A stretch of 29,089 nucleotides of DNA from Phoronis australis (Eukaryota; Phoronida; Phoronidae): the NCBI GenBank assembly GCA_002633005.1, contig NMRA01000001.1, positions 3,667,570 to 3,696,658 of the forward strand. The letters are read 5' to 3'. This document shows, one piece after another, positions 1 to 10,600 of this stretch (the first letter of the stretch is position 1; each line of letters starts with the position of its first letter). Position numbers and translations under genes: made by a program. The notes beneath the pieces are model-generated. The model did no database searches. It was not told the origin of the DNA and worked only from the letters and a program-made list of their open reading frames with translations.

Positions 1-285
1 TTGAATGTGTAATGTAGATCATTTGTACCTTGAATGTGTAATGTAGATCATTTGTACCTTGAATGTGTAATGTAGATCATTTGTACCTTGAATGTGTAAT
101 GTAGATCATTTGTACCTTGAATGTGTAATGTAGATCATTTGTACCTTGAATGTGTAATGTAGATCATTTATACCTTGAATGTGTAATGTAGATCATTTAT
201 ACATTGAATGTGTAATGTAGATCATTTGTACCTTGAATGTGTAATGTAGATCATTTGTACATTGAATGTGTAATGTAGATCATTT
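1..285. repeat. 29-bp tandem repeat array, about 10 copies
   Basis: A 29-bp unit beginning TTGAATGTGTAATGTAGATC and ending ATTTGTACC recurs head to tail with starts at 1, 30, 59, 88, 117, 146, 175, 204, 233 and 262. The tenth copy stops after 24 bases at 285. Copies 1-5 and 8 are identical. Copies 6 and 7 have TATACC and TATACA, and copy 9 has GTACA, in the last six bases. The near identity implies recent expansion or homogenisation. The array begins at base 1, so it probably extends left of the window. Confidence 0.97.
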
Positions 286-3200
286 TTGGGCCACGACAGT
301 TCGTATTAAATTAGTTTTGTCCAGTATCCCAAATATCTAACCAAGCTAATTTTTGGCCTCCTTGTAAGGTCCCCATGGGACACACCCAGAGTGCAGACAC
401 TGGTAGACATTTATTCTGTACATACTGGGGTGCACACTAAGTGCTCCGGTGGTCGAATTTTGGTGGCTCGTTCTCCATGCTAAGGGCTGTGGGCTGTCAG
501 TCAATAACTGATGACGCCAACGGCTTTTGTTTTAGCGAATGACTGGTACCAAAGGCAAGGATTGGAGATTTTTTATAAAAATCAGAAAAAAACACAACAG
601 ACTTTGTTGTCTTACATCTATGGTCAAAACAAATAACTTTAAGAAGTTAACCCCAACCGTCGTAAACAATCCCCAAAAATGTATTTTGTCTTTAAAACCG
701 AAAAAACCTCAAAGTATTGTGGCAGCTGCAAAACTGAAGTACATCCAGAAATTTTCGATCGCAAAATGAATATTGTGCAATGACAAGACAAACGCTATCT
801 CTAACTGATAATAACTTGTCAAAAAATGTTGATTACAATGTTCATACATCTTGGCGTAATATTGGGCACTGACAAACTGAATACTTATGCTTAGGTGTAT
901 ATGTATCTGTATTTGGCTTTTGGTCCCGAATGCCTAATATACGACCCGTGCTTTCATCTCCGCTACCATTATGTCTCCTCACATGATCTCGTGTAGATTT
1001 AGTTTTTATGTCTGAGCGGTATTTGTTAGAAAAAAAACGTTATAGCACAACTTTGTTGATTTTTTTTGATAACGCACGATAGGACTCAAAATTTCAAACA
1101 ATCCCTATATTGCTTTAGAGTTCAAGTGCTCGTGGAGTTAAACTTATGAATTAATCAAATCGGATCATCACATATCATGGATGGCTGATCCAATTCAAGT
1201 TAAACTTTCAGATGCTATGATTTATGTACTGTTCCAAAAATGCATGTGCATGCTGTGTCTAAAATGTTTCATTTTTGGAAAAGGTGTCGTCAAATATTAC
1301 TTTTATGATAGAAAAGTCAAAGATGCTTAAAATGCCGAAATGGAAAGGAAATTTTGAAAACAGTGATAACGTTATTATATTTCATCTTGAGTATTTAAAC
1401 AGATTGAAATTCAGTCCTGTTACTAGTTTTCGTTTCTTTTCTTGGGAGATAACTTTCTTTTTAGACACATTTTACTGAAAATTACTCTCATGTGACTCGA
1501 TCGCTGTCAAAAAGTCCAAATTTAAATTCATGTTTTCTACTTCGAGGAAATGAATACTTTTCGTACACATTTGAATCCTGCAGTTTTGTAAACAATTGGT
1601 CAAAGCTAGTCACTTCACGAAGTAATCTCAGAAATTGAAATTCGTTTTTCGACTCTAAAATCGAGCATGACTGTCCCTTCGTATCACTGATTTTGAGAAC
1701 GGATATTTGCAATTTGATATGGCTCTGCATGTGACTTCTCGCAGTATAAAACTGAAAGTTGGTATACTGTTTGCATTGATTCCCACAAACAACAAACAAT
1801 ATGCAAATGAATTCAATTTTCTTGAAATCAGTCTCATTCAATAAACCTTAAGATTTTTTTGATAAAGATGCCAACAATAGAGTTACAAAGATTCAGTGAT
1901 GTCACGGTGAATAAATTTGCAAGTCAATCCCACGAAGCCGTCCTCTGCGTGCTCCGTATCATGCACTGCAGATTATTTAATGTAAATGGTCACGTGATTG
2001 AACGTTCGGCTAGATTCGCAAATTTCGCCCATTGGAAAGTAAATAAACGTCTTCCTCGAAAGAACTACAAGTGAAAACAAGCTTCGAATCACTGTTACGT
2101 CAGAACTGCCGAGATACGCTCGAAAATCAAACGTACAAATCATAACATAATGGATGACCAAAAATTGTGCACACGAACTGTAGTAGGTAAAATACAACAA
2201 TTACTCGAACAAAAATCACTGATGTTTAATTACACAATTATCTGCAAGATCCACTTGAAACAGTTGGTTTTGGGATTTTATGCACCAATTTTTTTCGTAC
2301 ATATGATGTTGTGATGGACCAAATGGCGAGACAATTTATTACGATACTCACGTATGGTAAATTCACTGCTTTTAGGAATGCTGATGAGAAGCAGCATACA
2401 ACTGAAACCAAGTCGTACCATGTTGTCCTTGTCCGTGACGACTGATGCTCAGATTACCATGCTCAAACGTCTATCATGCTGAGATGTCATTCAAACACTT
2501 GCTCATTAATGTCATCAATCTGCTTTTTCAAACCTTCCCCAGGCTTTAAAAATCAACATGTTTCTCCAAAAGTCATTTCCTTCGTAAATAATGAAATATA
2601 AGTAGATAATGGGATTATATTTTAGAGTATTGTTTTGCAACTATAAATCAATTATTTGACGGTGAGGGAATTGCTTTAAAATACTGTTCTCATTTCTCCA
2701 TTGATTTTCCTTTAATATGTTTTTTTAATGCCTGTTCGTATACTTCGCTACTACCGAAGCTTCCATGTTAACTGTGGTTAACCGCGAAGTTAAGGTTATT
2801 CTTGGTTTTGCTTTTCAAAGGTGCTGTCAGCCAAGAATCTCCAATGACTTGTTGTTACTTGCCATCTTCACTAGACATGAAAAGAACACCCCTATGACAG
2901 TTCTCGCGGTCGGTTTCAGGCAAGTTAACTGGTTGGTTGGCCTCTGAAACAGACGGTACCCACATGTAACTCATGTTACCCTTTTCTTGTGTACTCGGAC
3001 AGACAACTTCTCTCAATTAGGGATCATAAAACAGCAAATACTCGCTACTTTTAGTCTGTAAACTAAAAAATGATCGCCGTGAGCCCAATGGTATTGGATG
3101 TGAACAATGTAGAGCTGATTTTTAGTGAGCAACTTTTACTGTTCCGTTTTACTGATTGTTTTTATTATCTGTTTTGTATGTTATTCTAGGCTTCCCAGAA

Positions 3201-3391
3201 AACAAACTCACAATGAGGTTAGTATAACGTGTGGCGTATCGATCTTCTCCCCGAGTCTCTCTCACTCTTCAAATTCTCGATGCAGCCGCGGAGATGATAC
3301 TTCATTTAACAAGTTGCCACCTCCGTCATTTTTTTCATTAGTGTCACGCCTAGAAATATTCAACAGAGGGAGAAGCAAACTGAAAGTTGTT
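286..3391. other. intergenic DNA, no supported gene
   Basis: A+T-rich sequence with only short open frames (the longest, 117 codons, is at 1488-1841 on the minus strand) that resemble no protein I recognise. None has convincing splice partners. Short inverted motifs occur near 2745-2790. I see no RNA gene or clear mobile element here. Undetected old repeats are likely. Confidence 0.5.
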
Positions 3392-3413
3392 GGGGGAGGG
3401 GGGAGGGTGAGGG
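3392..3413 (+). other. G-quadruplex-capable G tract
   Basis: The plus strand has four G runs separated by very short loops: G5, A, G6, A, G3, TGA, G3. This fits the standard four-run, short-loop G4 pattern. Another G6 run follows near 3435-3440. No gene start is visible next to it, so any role is unknown. Confidence 0.7.
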
Positions 3414-3639
3414 ACACTTTGCTTTGCAGGATCAGGGGGGCAGACACAAAACTGAAATGAGTTTCGACCGGTAGAATTTTGTATTGAACAGTGCGTCATG
3501 TCCCGTTGTGCCACCCTCACCCTCTCTCGGACCCCAGTCCAGGATGAGCTACACTAGCTCCCGAGAAGATACCTCAAAACCACTCGACAAGACATGCCAG
3601 CGGCGCAATTTATAGTGTAGAATGCGCACACGAACAAAA

Positions 3640-4180
3640 TGTATCGTTTAAACAACGTATGCATATTTAACTTGGCCGGAGGGAACTGCAGAAAATTCAA
3701 TGCCTTTTATGAACATGACGCCCGCTGGTACGACAGTTTCCTGGTCGCCAGACAGAGGTGGGGAACATGCACACTGGAAAGCCGGCAGCATTGACCGTCC
3801 TGCAGTCCAGAACCGCACACAATGGATAACTTCCGCTTCATCGCGACAAGGTGAACGCGCGGCCGCCGTCCGCAAAGGCGGGCAAGTTAGGGCCTGGACC
3901 ATCGCTGCGCAAGAAACGGTCGCTCGAGGCCCCTGACTGTGGACTGCATGGCGACGTGTAAACGCGGGCCTGGCCAGCCCACCCGGCCACGATGACTGGT
4001 TGTGGTCAATAGCTACGTCGCTTTGCCCGGCCGCCGTACTGTCGCAAAAAATCTGGCTGTGGACGACATCGGCGGCCACAATTAGGCAAGCTTGCCGCAC
4101 CTCACAGCTTTCGCTAATTTTGCCTTCGGTCTGTACTGCTACAATACCCCGGTTGACTTATTACGCGACCACCGCCGACC
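3640..4180. other. G+C- and CpG-rich island without identified gene
   Basis: This roughly 540-bp stretch is far richer in G+C and CpG than the A+T-rich DNA on both sides. It contains several CGGCC/GGCCG and NotI-like GCGGCCGC motifs. Long frames are open on both strands (a 150-codon minus frame at 3648-4100 and a 78-codon plus frame at 3700-3936), as expected from G+C-rich sequence poor in stop codons. Neither translation resembles a known family. It could be a CpG island of an unseen promoter, or part of an inserted element. It ends about 40 bp before the TTAA-flanked element. Confidence 0.5.
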
Positions 4181-4219
4181 CAAGATACTTTTTGTTCACC
4201 AACCCTGCACTTTGATGAT

Positions 4220-5940
4220 TTAAAGGAGAATGCCACCCAAAAAACAACCTATTTTGTATCAATTTAGATCGAGTAGTTCTATTCGATAACGGCAGGTTCG
4301 GTTGCGTTATCTGACACCTGACGGCAGACGGAGGTGTTGAAATTATCCAATGACGTAATTGGTTTCACACGCAGTCTGTTCAGCAGTTCACAACACGGGT
4401 TAGTGGCGTCAGCTTGTCGCGTGAATTCATCGTTTAACACCAATCATCAAACTTCGATGTAAAACCCTTAAAATACACCGAGTTCTTATAAAAACGTGTT
4501 GTTTTTTTAATTTCGCTGTTATGGATTTACTCATTTGGACAAACCGTAGCCTACAAAGTTCGGCAGGCCAATTTACCAAGGTCCGTAGTAGGAGTTTGAG
4601 GTCAGTTCGAAGATAAATTCGAAGTATTCTTTCGTGAAATACAGACAGGAGAACCTATATCTGTGTTGTTTATACTTGTGATTTTTTTTAGTCCTAAACA
4701 CACAAAACGCTTGTTATCCCGGCCAGTGGCTCGGAATCCGATCAGGCCCGTCGCGGCTGGACTGAGTCTCGGCCAGTGGCTCGGAACCCGATCAGTCCCG
4801 TCGCGGCCGCCGGGACTGGCACGAACATAAACCAGCTTGAGTTTGAAACTAAACATCCAGTCACGAAAAGACTATAATAGTGAGCCAAAGAAATAATGTG
4901 CACGTAATTATTTATGTGAATTAGCCCGTGACGAAACTGAAAATCTACTTACTCAGTTGTCGGGGGCTGCGAAGTCGGGTTCCCCTTCCACAGACCGTCA
5001 GGGCAAAGGTTGTACAGTAACAATGATTTGAATAGTAAATTTGTATCTCTAAATAAAGATTCCCCTAACATCTGATAATAGCGAGTAATTGTTTCACAAC
5101 AGCTTTTTGTCAGCAAACACTGAATTAGCATGCGCTCACACGGCCTCTGTGCCCGATCAATTAGGCCTACCTTTGTTGCCGGCATCAAAAGCCAGTAACG
5201 CAGTGGTTTATTCCTTGCTGGCTTCTATAGTCAAAACATCTGCACTCACGAGCACTCCAAGGTAGTAACTAATGAGACAGACTTTGTTTCAGTTTCATAT
5301 AAGCTGCATTGGTAGGGTCATTTTAGGATGAATTGAATAATTCATTTTGAAACAGAGCGCAGAATAATAAACGGCTACATTGCAAGTGGCCGGGGCCAAT
5401 CCCGACTTAGTCAAAAGTTCATCCGACGAAGACTTCACAGATGGATCGTTAGGTTTCACAGGCTATCAGTTCGAACCGGAATACACATATCAAGCAATGG
5501 GTGCCGTGAACATGCACAGGCAACGGAACGTATGGATAGTTATTTGGTAAGCCAGAATTCGTCTGAGAAATCACTGTCGACAAAATGCTGGCCACAGACA
5601 CGGAGATGTTTCACGTCCTCATACTTGCTATTAACAGCATACCTTTAATTCTTCGACCGCCAGTCACTTCCTAAGCATTTCGGGCTCTCGAGAAAGTCGA
5701 AAAAACGATATACCTGCTTTCTTCGTAGCTTCATCGTTCGGACAAGCGGGAACCGATGCACCATAGCGGCATTCACTCTGCAGACGAACCACTGACGTCG
5801 CTGCGTCACTTCTCACCTTCCTCACAGGTTAACGCGACACCTCTCGGCAAGGTGAGGTCGACCGTATAAAAGGCGATGTGGAAATAGACCGATTAAGACG
5901 GTAAAAAAGACTTATTAAATCAGATGGCATTCTCCTTTAA
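4220..5940. mobile_element. 1.7-kb TTAA-flanked inverted-repeat DNA transposon, non-autonomous
   Basis: The left end reads TTAA then AGGAGAATGCCA (4220-4235). The right end reads TGGCATTCTCCT then TTAA (5925-5940). The two 12-base ends are perfect inverted complements and both are bounded outside by TTAA, the target-site duplication typical of the piggyBac superfamily. The 1,713-bp interior has no open frame resembling a transposase, so I infer a non-autonomous, MITE-like element. The terminal bases are not the CCY-type ends of classic piggyBac elements, so the superfamily call rests on TTAA alone. The interior holds a 7-bp-arm hairpin (GATAACG 4285-4291, CGTTATC 4305-4311) and a G+C-rich direct repeat. 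Confidence 0.75.
4720..4807. repeat. G+C-rich 38-bp direct repeat, two copies with 50-bp period
   Basis: A segment starting CGGCCAGTGGCTCGGA and ending CCCGTCGCGGC occurs at about 4720-4757 and again at 4770-4807. The copies differ at about two positions and are separated by 12 bp. It lies inside the TTAA-flanked element, so it may be an internal or subterminal repeat of that family. Confidence 0.85.
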
Positions 5941-6828
5941 GGCGACAAGATGATATCCTACAAGTATGTTCTTATATCAGAAAACGCAAGCTTCATACGG
6001 AAAGTTTTTACAGCGTCACGAGCCAACAAATACAGGAATTCGTTTTAACAGGTACTATCTTGGTGATGTAGAATGTGACATTAGATTATTATCAGACGTT
6101 GTTCGAGATCACTTTTAGGAGATGCTGTCAAAAGTGCTAGTTGGCGGAAATAGATGATTTATTATGACTAGACTTGTGCTCCAAATCAATGAAAGAGTAT
6201 AGTAGTAAAATAATACTATCTCTGGAAAGCTGGTCCTGAATGAAAAGCCGGTCACTGCGGTTTCCGGAATGAATCTTATTGTATTATATTTTTGTGTATG
6301 TCTTAATAAATAGGTAACTGCTAAAAGATAAACAATTCGCACAACGGAGGAATGAGAAAAAAACTTAATAAAGGAGATTGAGAAATAAAGATGATAAAAG
6401 GTGAAGTTGGGGAATGTCACGGTGAAATGTATGTTGCAGAATCGATGAATTATGTAGTGAAACACGATAAGTAAGAACAAAGAAATTTCTAAAGGCACAA
6501 TGTAAACAAAAATTTTTATTCCTGAATTGGCAAAAAGTCAGTATTACATAACTCGTGGAACGATAGAGGAGTAAAGGATAATGATGACATTTTTCTAGAC
6601 TGACGTTTTTTGTAAAAAGCTTTCATTCAGAGACCAATGATAACAATTTTTTATGAATTTTTTTATGAAAGCAATACTGTCTACCTGGGTCGGTGATAGA
6701 AGTTAAAATACTAAAGTTGTGCTGCGTCTGCCACATTGTCCTGAAGTGCAAAGTTAGATAACAAAAAATAAGAAAGGTCGTCGATCAATGTATGATATAT
6801 TTATTCGTAATATGACGATAAAACCGAT
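5941..6828. other. intergenic DNA, no supported gene
   Basis: A+T-rich sequence between the TTAA element and the LINE remnant. A 127-codon minus frame (6115-6498) is hydrophobic and low-complexity and looks like chance. Part of this stretch may be more decayed LINE sequence belonging to the fragment that follows, but I cannot read it. Confidence 0.4.
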
Positions 6829-7240
6829 CTCACAGGATAAATGGATTTCTGAGATGAGTAATGAATTAACTATGTATTGGAAATCAGTGAAGTTAAATGT
6901 TTTTAATTTTTCTCTAGATGGTTCCAGTATCGACTAGTTCATAGAATATTGAGTACAAATTCATACAAAATGGGCGTCTCGGATTCTTCTGCTTGTACAT
7001 TTTGTAATAAAACCCCAGAAACTTTGATGCACTTATAACTGCACCAGAACCTCGAGGGAAGATATTTTTGAATTTTACTTCAGTGATAGCGATGAAACAT
7101 TAATGAACTCTAACGTTCTTCTTGGAATCAACATCACATATTCATCTACAAATTTAATTTTGATTCTAGGGAAATATCACATGAACTATCAAAGATTGTG
7201 GGGCTCTTTACCATCTATTAATGTTTTGTTAGTATTTTAA
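6829..7240 (+). pseudogene. LINE reverse-transcriptase C-terminal fragment, decayed
   Basis: In three plus-strand segments, with frame breaks between them, the sequence reads like the end of a LINE (L1/Tx1-type) ORF2. A KWISEM...YWKSV segment comes first. It is followed by RWFQYRLVHRILSTNSYKMG, then a CTFC...HL zinc-finger-like motif, then, after an in-frame TAA near 7036 and a shift, a stretch with NVLLG and LILGKYHMN ending in TAA just before 7240. That order of motifs is characteristic of the region downstream of the reverse-transcriptase domain in L1/Tx1-like elements. Stops and shifts show it is not functional. It lies in the same orientation as, and 300 bp upstream of, the HEAT-repeat gene start. 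Confidence 0.7.
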
Positions 7241-7539
7241 AACAGAGAAATGTATTTTTCGAAAAATCATACAGTTTGATAGTTATAGAAATAGATGGTT
7301 AAAATTTGCTCACATTATTGAAAATTAGGCGACCATTGAATGGGTGCATGCGTTTATAATATGTGTTCAATGTGACTTACATTGTAATGCTACTTATTGA
7401 TATACAAAAAAAATTTTGATTCCTTTTTTTGATTACTGCAGACGGTTTAGCATAGACCCGAACCCTGGTGGACGTTTCTAAAATTAGGATTGTAACATCG
7501 CAAAATATTATCGATCCTTCTATTACTGTTTTTGCCACA

Positions 7540-7680
7540 ATGGCCGAGATGTCGTTATTGTGCAGTTCGACAAAATTGCAAAGAGACCGTGGTCTGTTGG
7601 AATTACAGCACCACTTAAGTGGGGAAAACACAGATAATTTCGCAGAAATTCAGAACGATGTATTAAAATTGTTTGACGAG
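7540..7680 (+). CDS. HEAT-repeat gene, coding exon 1
   Basis: Residues 1-47, starting MAEMSLLCSSTKLQRDRGLL. It ends in phase 0 at a strong donor (GAG|GTAAGT). It is amphipathic-helical in character and probably forms an N-terminal capping repeat. The same frame is open upstream only to the TAG at 7453 with no other ATG. Confidence 0.88.
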
Positions 7681-10600
7681 GTAAGTATTTGTGTCGGAGT
7701 AAGCAGTAACCTCCGTCAGCGGCCACCAACGCAATCGAACTGGAGATTTGACTTGTCCTGTGCCTGTGCCTGTGGCTGTCGGTGTGACTGTGCTCTTTGG
7801 CTATGCTTGAGGCTGTAGGCTTGAATGTAGAGTGTAGAAAATTCACTCCTCGACGAGTGTCGATGACCGGTAGGCTATTGAATCTCTATCATTGACTGAC
7901 GTAGGATTGAAATGACCTAATCGTTTGGGGTACTAATGCCAGTAATGCCGAGTAATGCCAGTAGTGGGCAGTTGGTGAATTCTGAGTTGTTGTTTGCTAT
8001 ATGACTTCTAAATCAGAGCCACTTGATATTATTTCCCCTCTTAAATATTTTATGTAGACTTTCTGCATCAGTGCTGCCTTCTCTCGGCATGGCTGGCAGA
8101 CGTGTTACCTTCCCATAACCTTTTGTGCTTCAGGCGTCCTCAGCTTTCTGACCGTCCCCAATACACTAATACTACATGTATGACACTCCGAACTAGAAAT
8201 TTCATGGGTTCTTCACTTCAGCCGCCCGTAGCAAACACAAAACTCTATAAATTTACACAAAACGGGTTCAACAAAAGTGAGGAATAATTGTTCTTTCTCC
8301 CAATGCCATTTGCGATGTCTTGCTCTACCGAGTTCGTAACTAATTCGCGGTCAAAGCACAAAAATCTTCCCAAAAAGTCACTGCATACTATCAATACGCT
8401 ACGCAGAAATTACCGATTTGTCACGGAAGGTCATGACATCAATAACTCCACACTGAGCCAGACCCTTTCATAACCTTCCGCTATGAACCGGCAATTGCCG
8501 TCCATTTGTAACTCATCGGATTATTCCGTACCGTTTGACTCTCGCACGTGAACAGGTACGCCACCAGGAAGGTGAACACCAGGGTTGCCTCGCATGCAGG
8601 TCATGACCTTGCCTTAGTACCTTTACCACCACAACACAGGTGAAACAGGTTGTCTCTCATACAGGTCCTCAACTCCTGGAACTTTTACCATCACCATTAA
8701 TTACCGTGCACGCCGTCCAAGGTCTGCAGGTGCTAGTTGGCAGTGCTTCATCGGTAGATCATCTGTTTGCCGACTATGCCATTTGTAGTAATAGATGAGA
8801 TTACCGGACCCAAGAATCGAACCAGCGACCTTCATAAAATCATTCAGCTAATAGGCAATTGACCTATCGCCTGGATTTTAAGTGACTGCTTAACTGACCA
8901 ATCAGAATGCAGCATTCTTGACACATCTTCATTTCCAAGACACCATTTTACCTTACAAACAACACGTTGCCGCATAAAATTATTTTTTTTGTTAACATTT
9001 TGCTAGGGGCGGAGCTTGCCAAAGGTCAATTGCCCATTAGCGAGTAGCTAACAGAGGCTCAGTGCACCAATTCTAGCCAGCTAGCTAGGCACATGAATAC
9101 TAACAACAAAATATATAGTTAGTGAAAGTAGGGTCATTGGATGCAAGCCATTTTATTAAAGAACCAAGTCTGTTTATTTAGCCAAATATCGACAAAACTA
9201 TAGATTTTAACCCAGTAAATGTGTAATATTTTCTGTAAGTAGAAAGTCTGTAGAATTTGATTTTTGACTTTTCACCAATCTGCTATTGATTGAGTCTTGT
9301 GACTCTGTCTTCTTATTAAAGTTTATAAAAACCGTATCGTGCATTGATAGCAAAACAACGCTATCAATGTCACCAAATTTGTTTTGATCTAACTGTTCAA
9401 GATGAATTATCAAACATGTTACAGTTTTCTAAATTGTCATTTTGTTTTATTTTTTTTCATGAAAATCATAAATGTCCTATTTTTGATTGGCCTTCATGCA
9501 AAAAACCAACATTTGGAAACAATTATGAGCTTCATTTTGGAGAACACTGCTTTAAGCGCAGTAATTGAAAGTCTCGTATGAATCCGATTGGCCATTTTTG
9601 AAATATAATGTTCTGAAGTCGGCCAAATTTGGACGTTTTTCTAGGGTCCTAAATAACTAAGTGAAAAACAATCTACAGTAACAATTCTCCCATATGGGAC
9701 AGTGAAACACTAATTATTTTGCTCAAAGTCGGAACTTGTCTCAAATTCTAGAAATAGGCAATGTTGACTGTCCCATTTTGGGCCAATTTCAAGAAAGGCG
9801 GCATAGTTACCCGTACCCTTACTAATTGCGTTTTTTTTTCTTTGTTATGCTTTGAATTGGAGATCAGCCTCAAAGGCCAAGGTTGTTGGAGGATTGGAAT
9901 CAACCGCCTCTTATGTTGTAGCCTGTCACTATGCTAGTGAGCAAAATTGTCAATATTATTATAAGTAGCTGAGTATTTTTAAAGAATTTAACATATATAT
10001 GTAGTCCCACTCTCTTTGATGTTATCTTGATGTCTCGAAATCTCACAGGTTCTTCGCAGATGCAAGTCAGTAAACCTGCCTTGAATTGGAAGTTGGGAGT
10101 TGAAATACATTGAAATCATAGGATTTGTTATTAGACATATTGCTTTTGCACTGCACATCAAATACTAACCATCAAATTTATCTTTCGAAATTGTATGGCA
10201 AATATTATGGCACAGAAATATAGAGCTTCAAAAGTATTTATTCACTCGGATAGTCAAGGTTTTTTGTTCGTTTCTTATTCCACCATTTACATTTTTCACA
10301 TAGCGATGAACTCTTAAACTATATGTATTCCCTTAGCTGACATTTGGGTCATCATGTCAAAATCCATTAGCACAAGGTGGAAGGCAACTGCTTTGCCATT
10401 GTTTCAGGGAGGTGAACAGAAGGGAAATATAACACCAGTACTAACTAGCATTTGATTTTGTTCTTGCAAAATATTTTTTCCCTACACCATGAATTTTTTC
10501 TGATTTCTATTTCACAAAATCTGTCTCAAATAACTTTTTTTTTCTCAATAATGAGGGACCATCAGGCTTGAGCTCTGTTTGATGTATTTGGTACACAGTT

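Noticed and set aside
1488-1841. 117-codon minus-strand frame with an ATG
   Set aside because: No recognisable domain, no splice partners or promoter, and another frame of the same strand is also open over much of it. Likely chance or old repeat.
2745-2790. Short inverted motifs (CTTCG...CGAAG, GTTAAC...GTTAAC)
   Set aside because: Arms are short and common by chance in this composition. No associated gene or element ends.
3648-4100. 150-codon minus-strand frame in the G+C-rich island
   Set aside because: G+C-rich DNA is poor in stop codons, and the opposite strand is open too. The translation shows no family resemblance.
6115-6498. 127-codon hydrophobic minus-strand frame
   Set aside because: Phe/Ile/Tyr-rich because of A+T-rich composition. 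No membrane-protein family pattern or supporting signals.
8800-8871. A functional tRNA gene
   Set aside because: A- and B-box-like motifs are present, but the acceptor stem does not pair and the anticodon arm is not evident, so only a tRNA-derived segment is reported.
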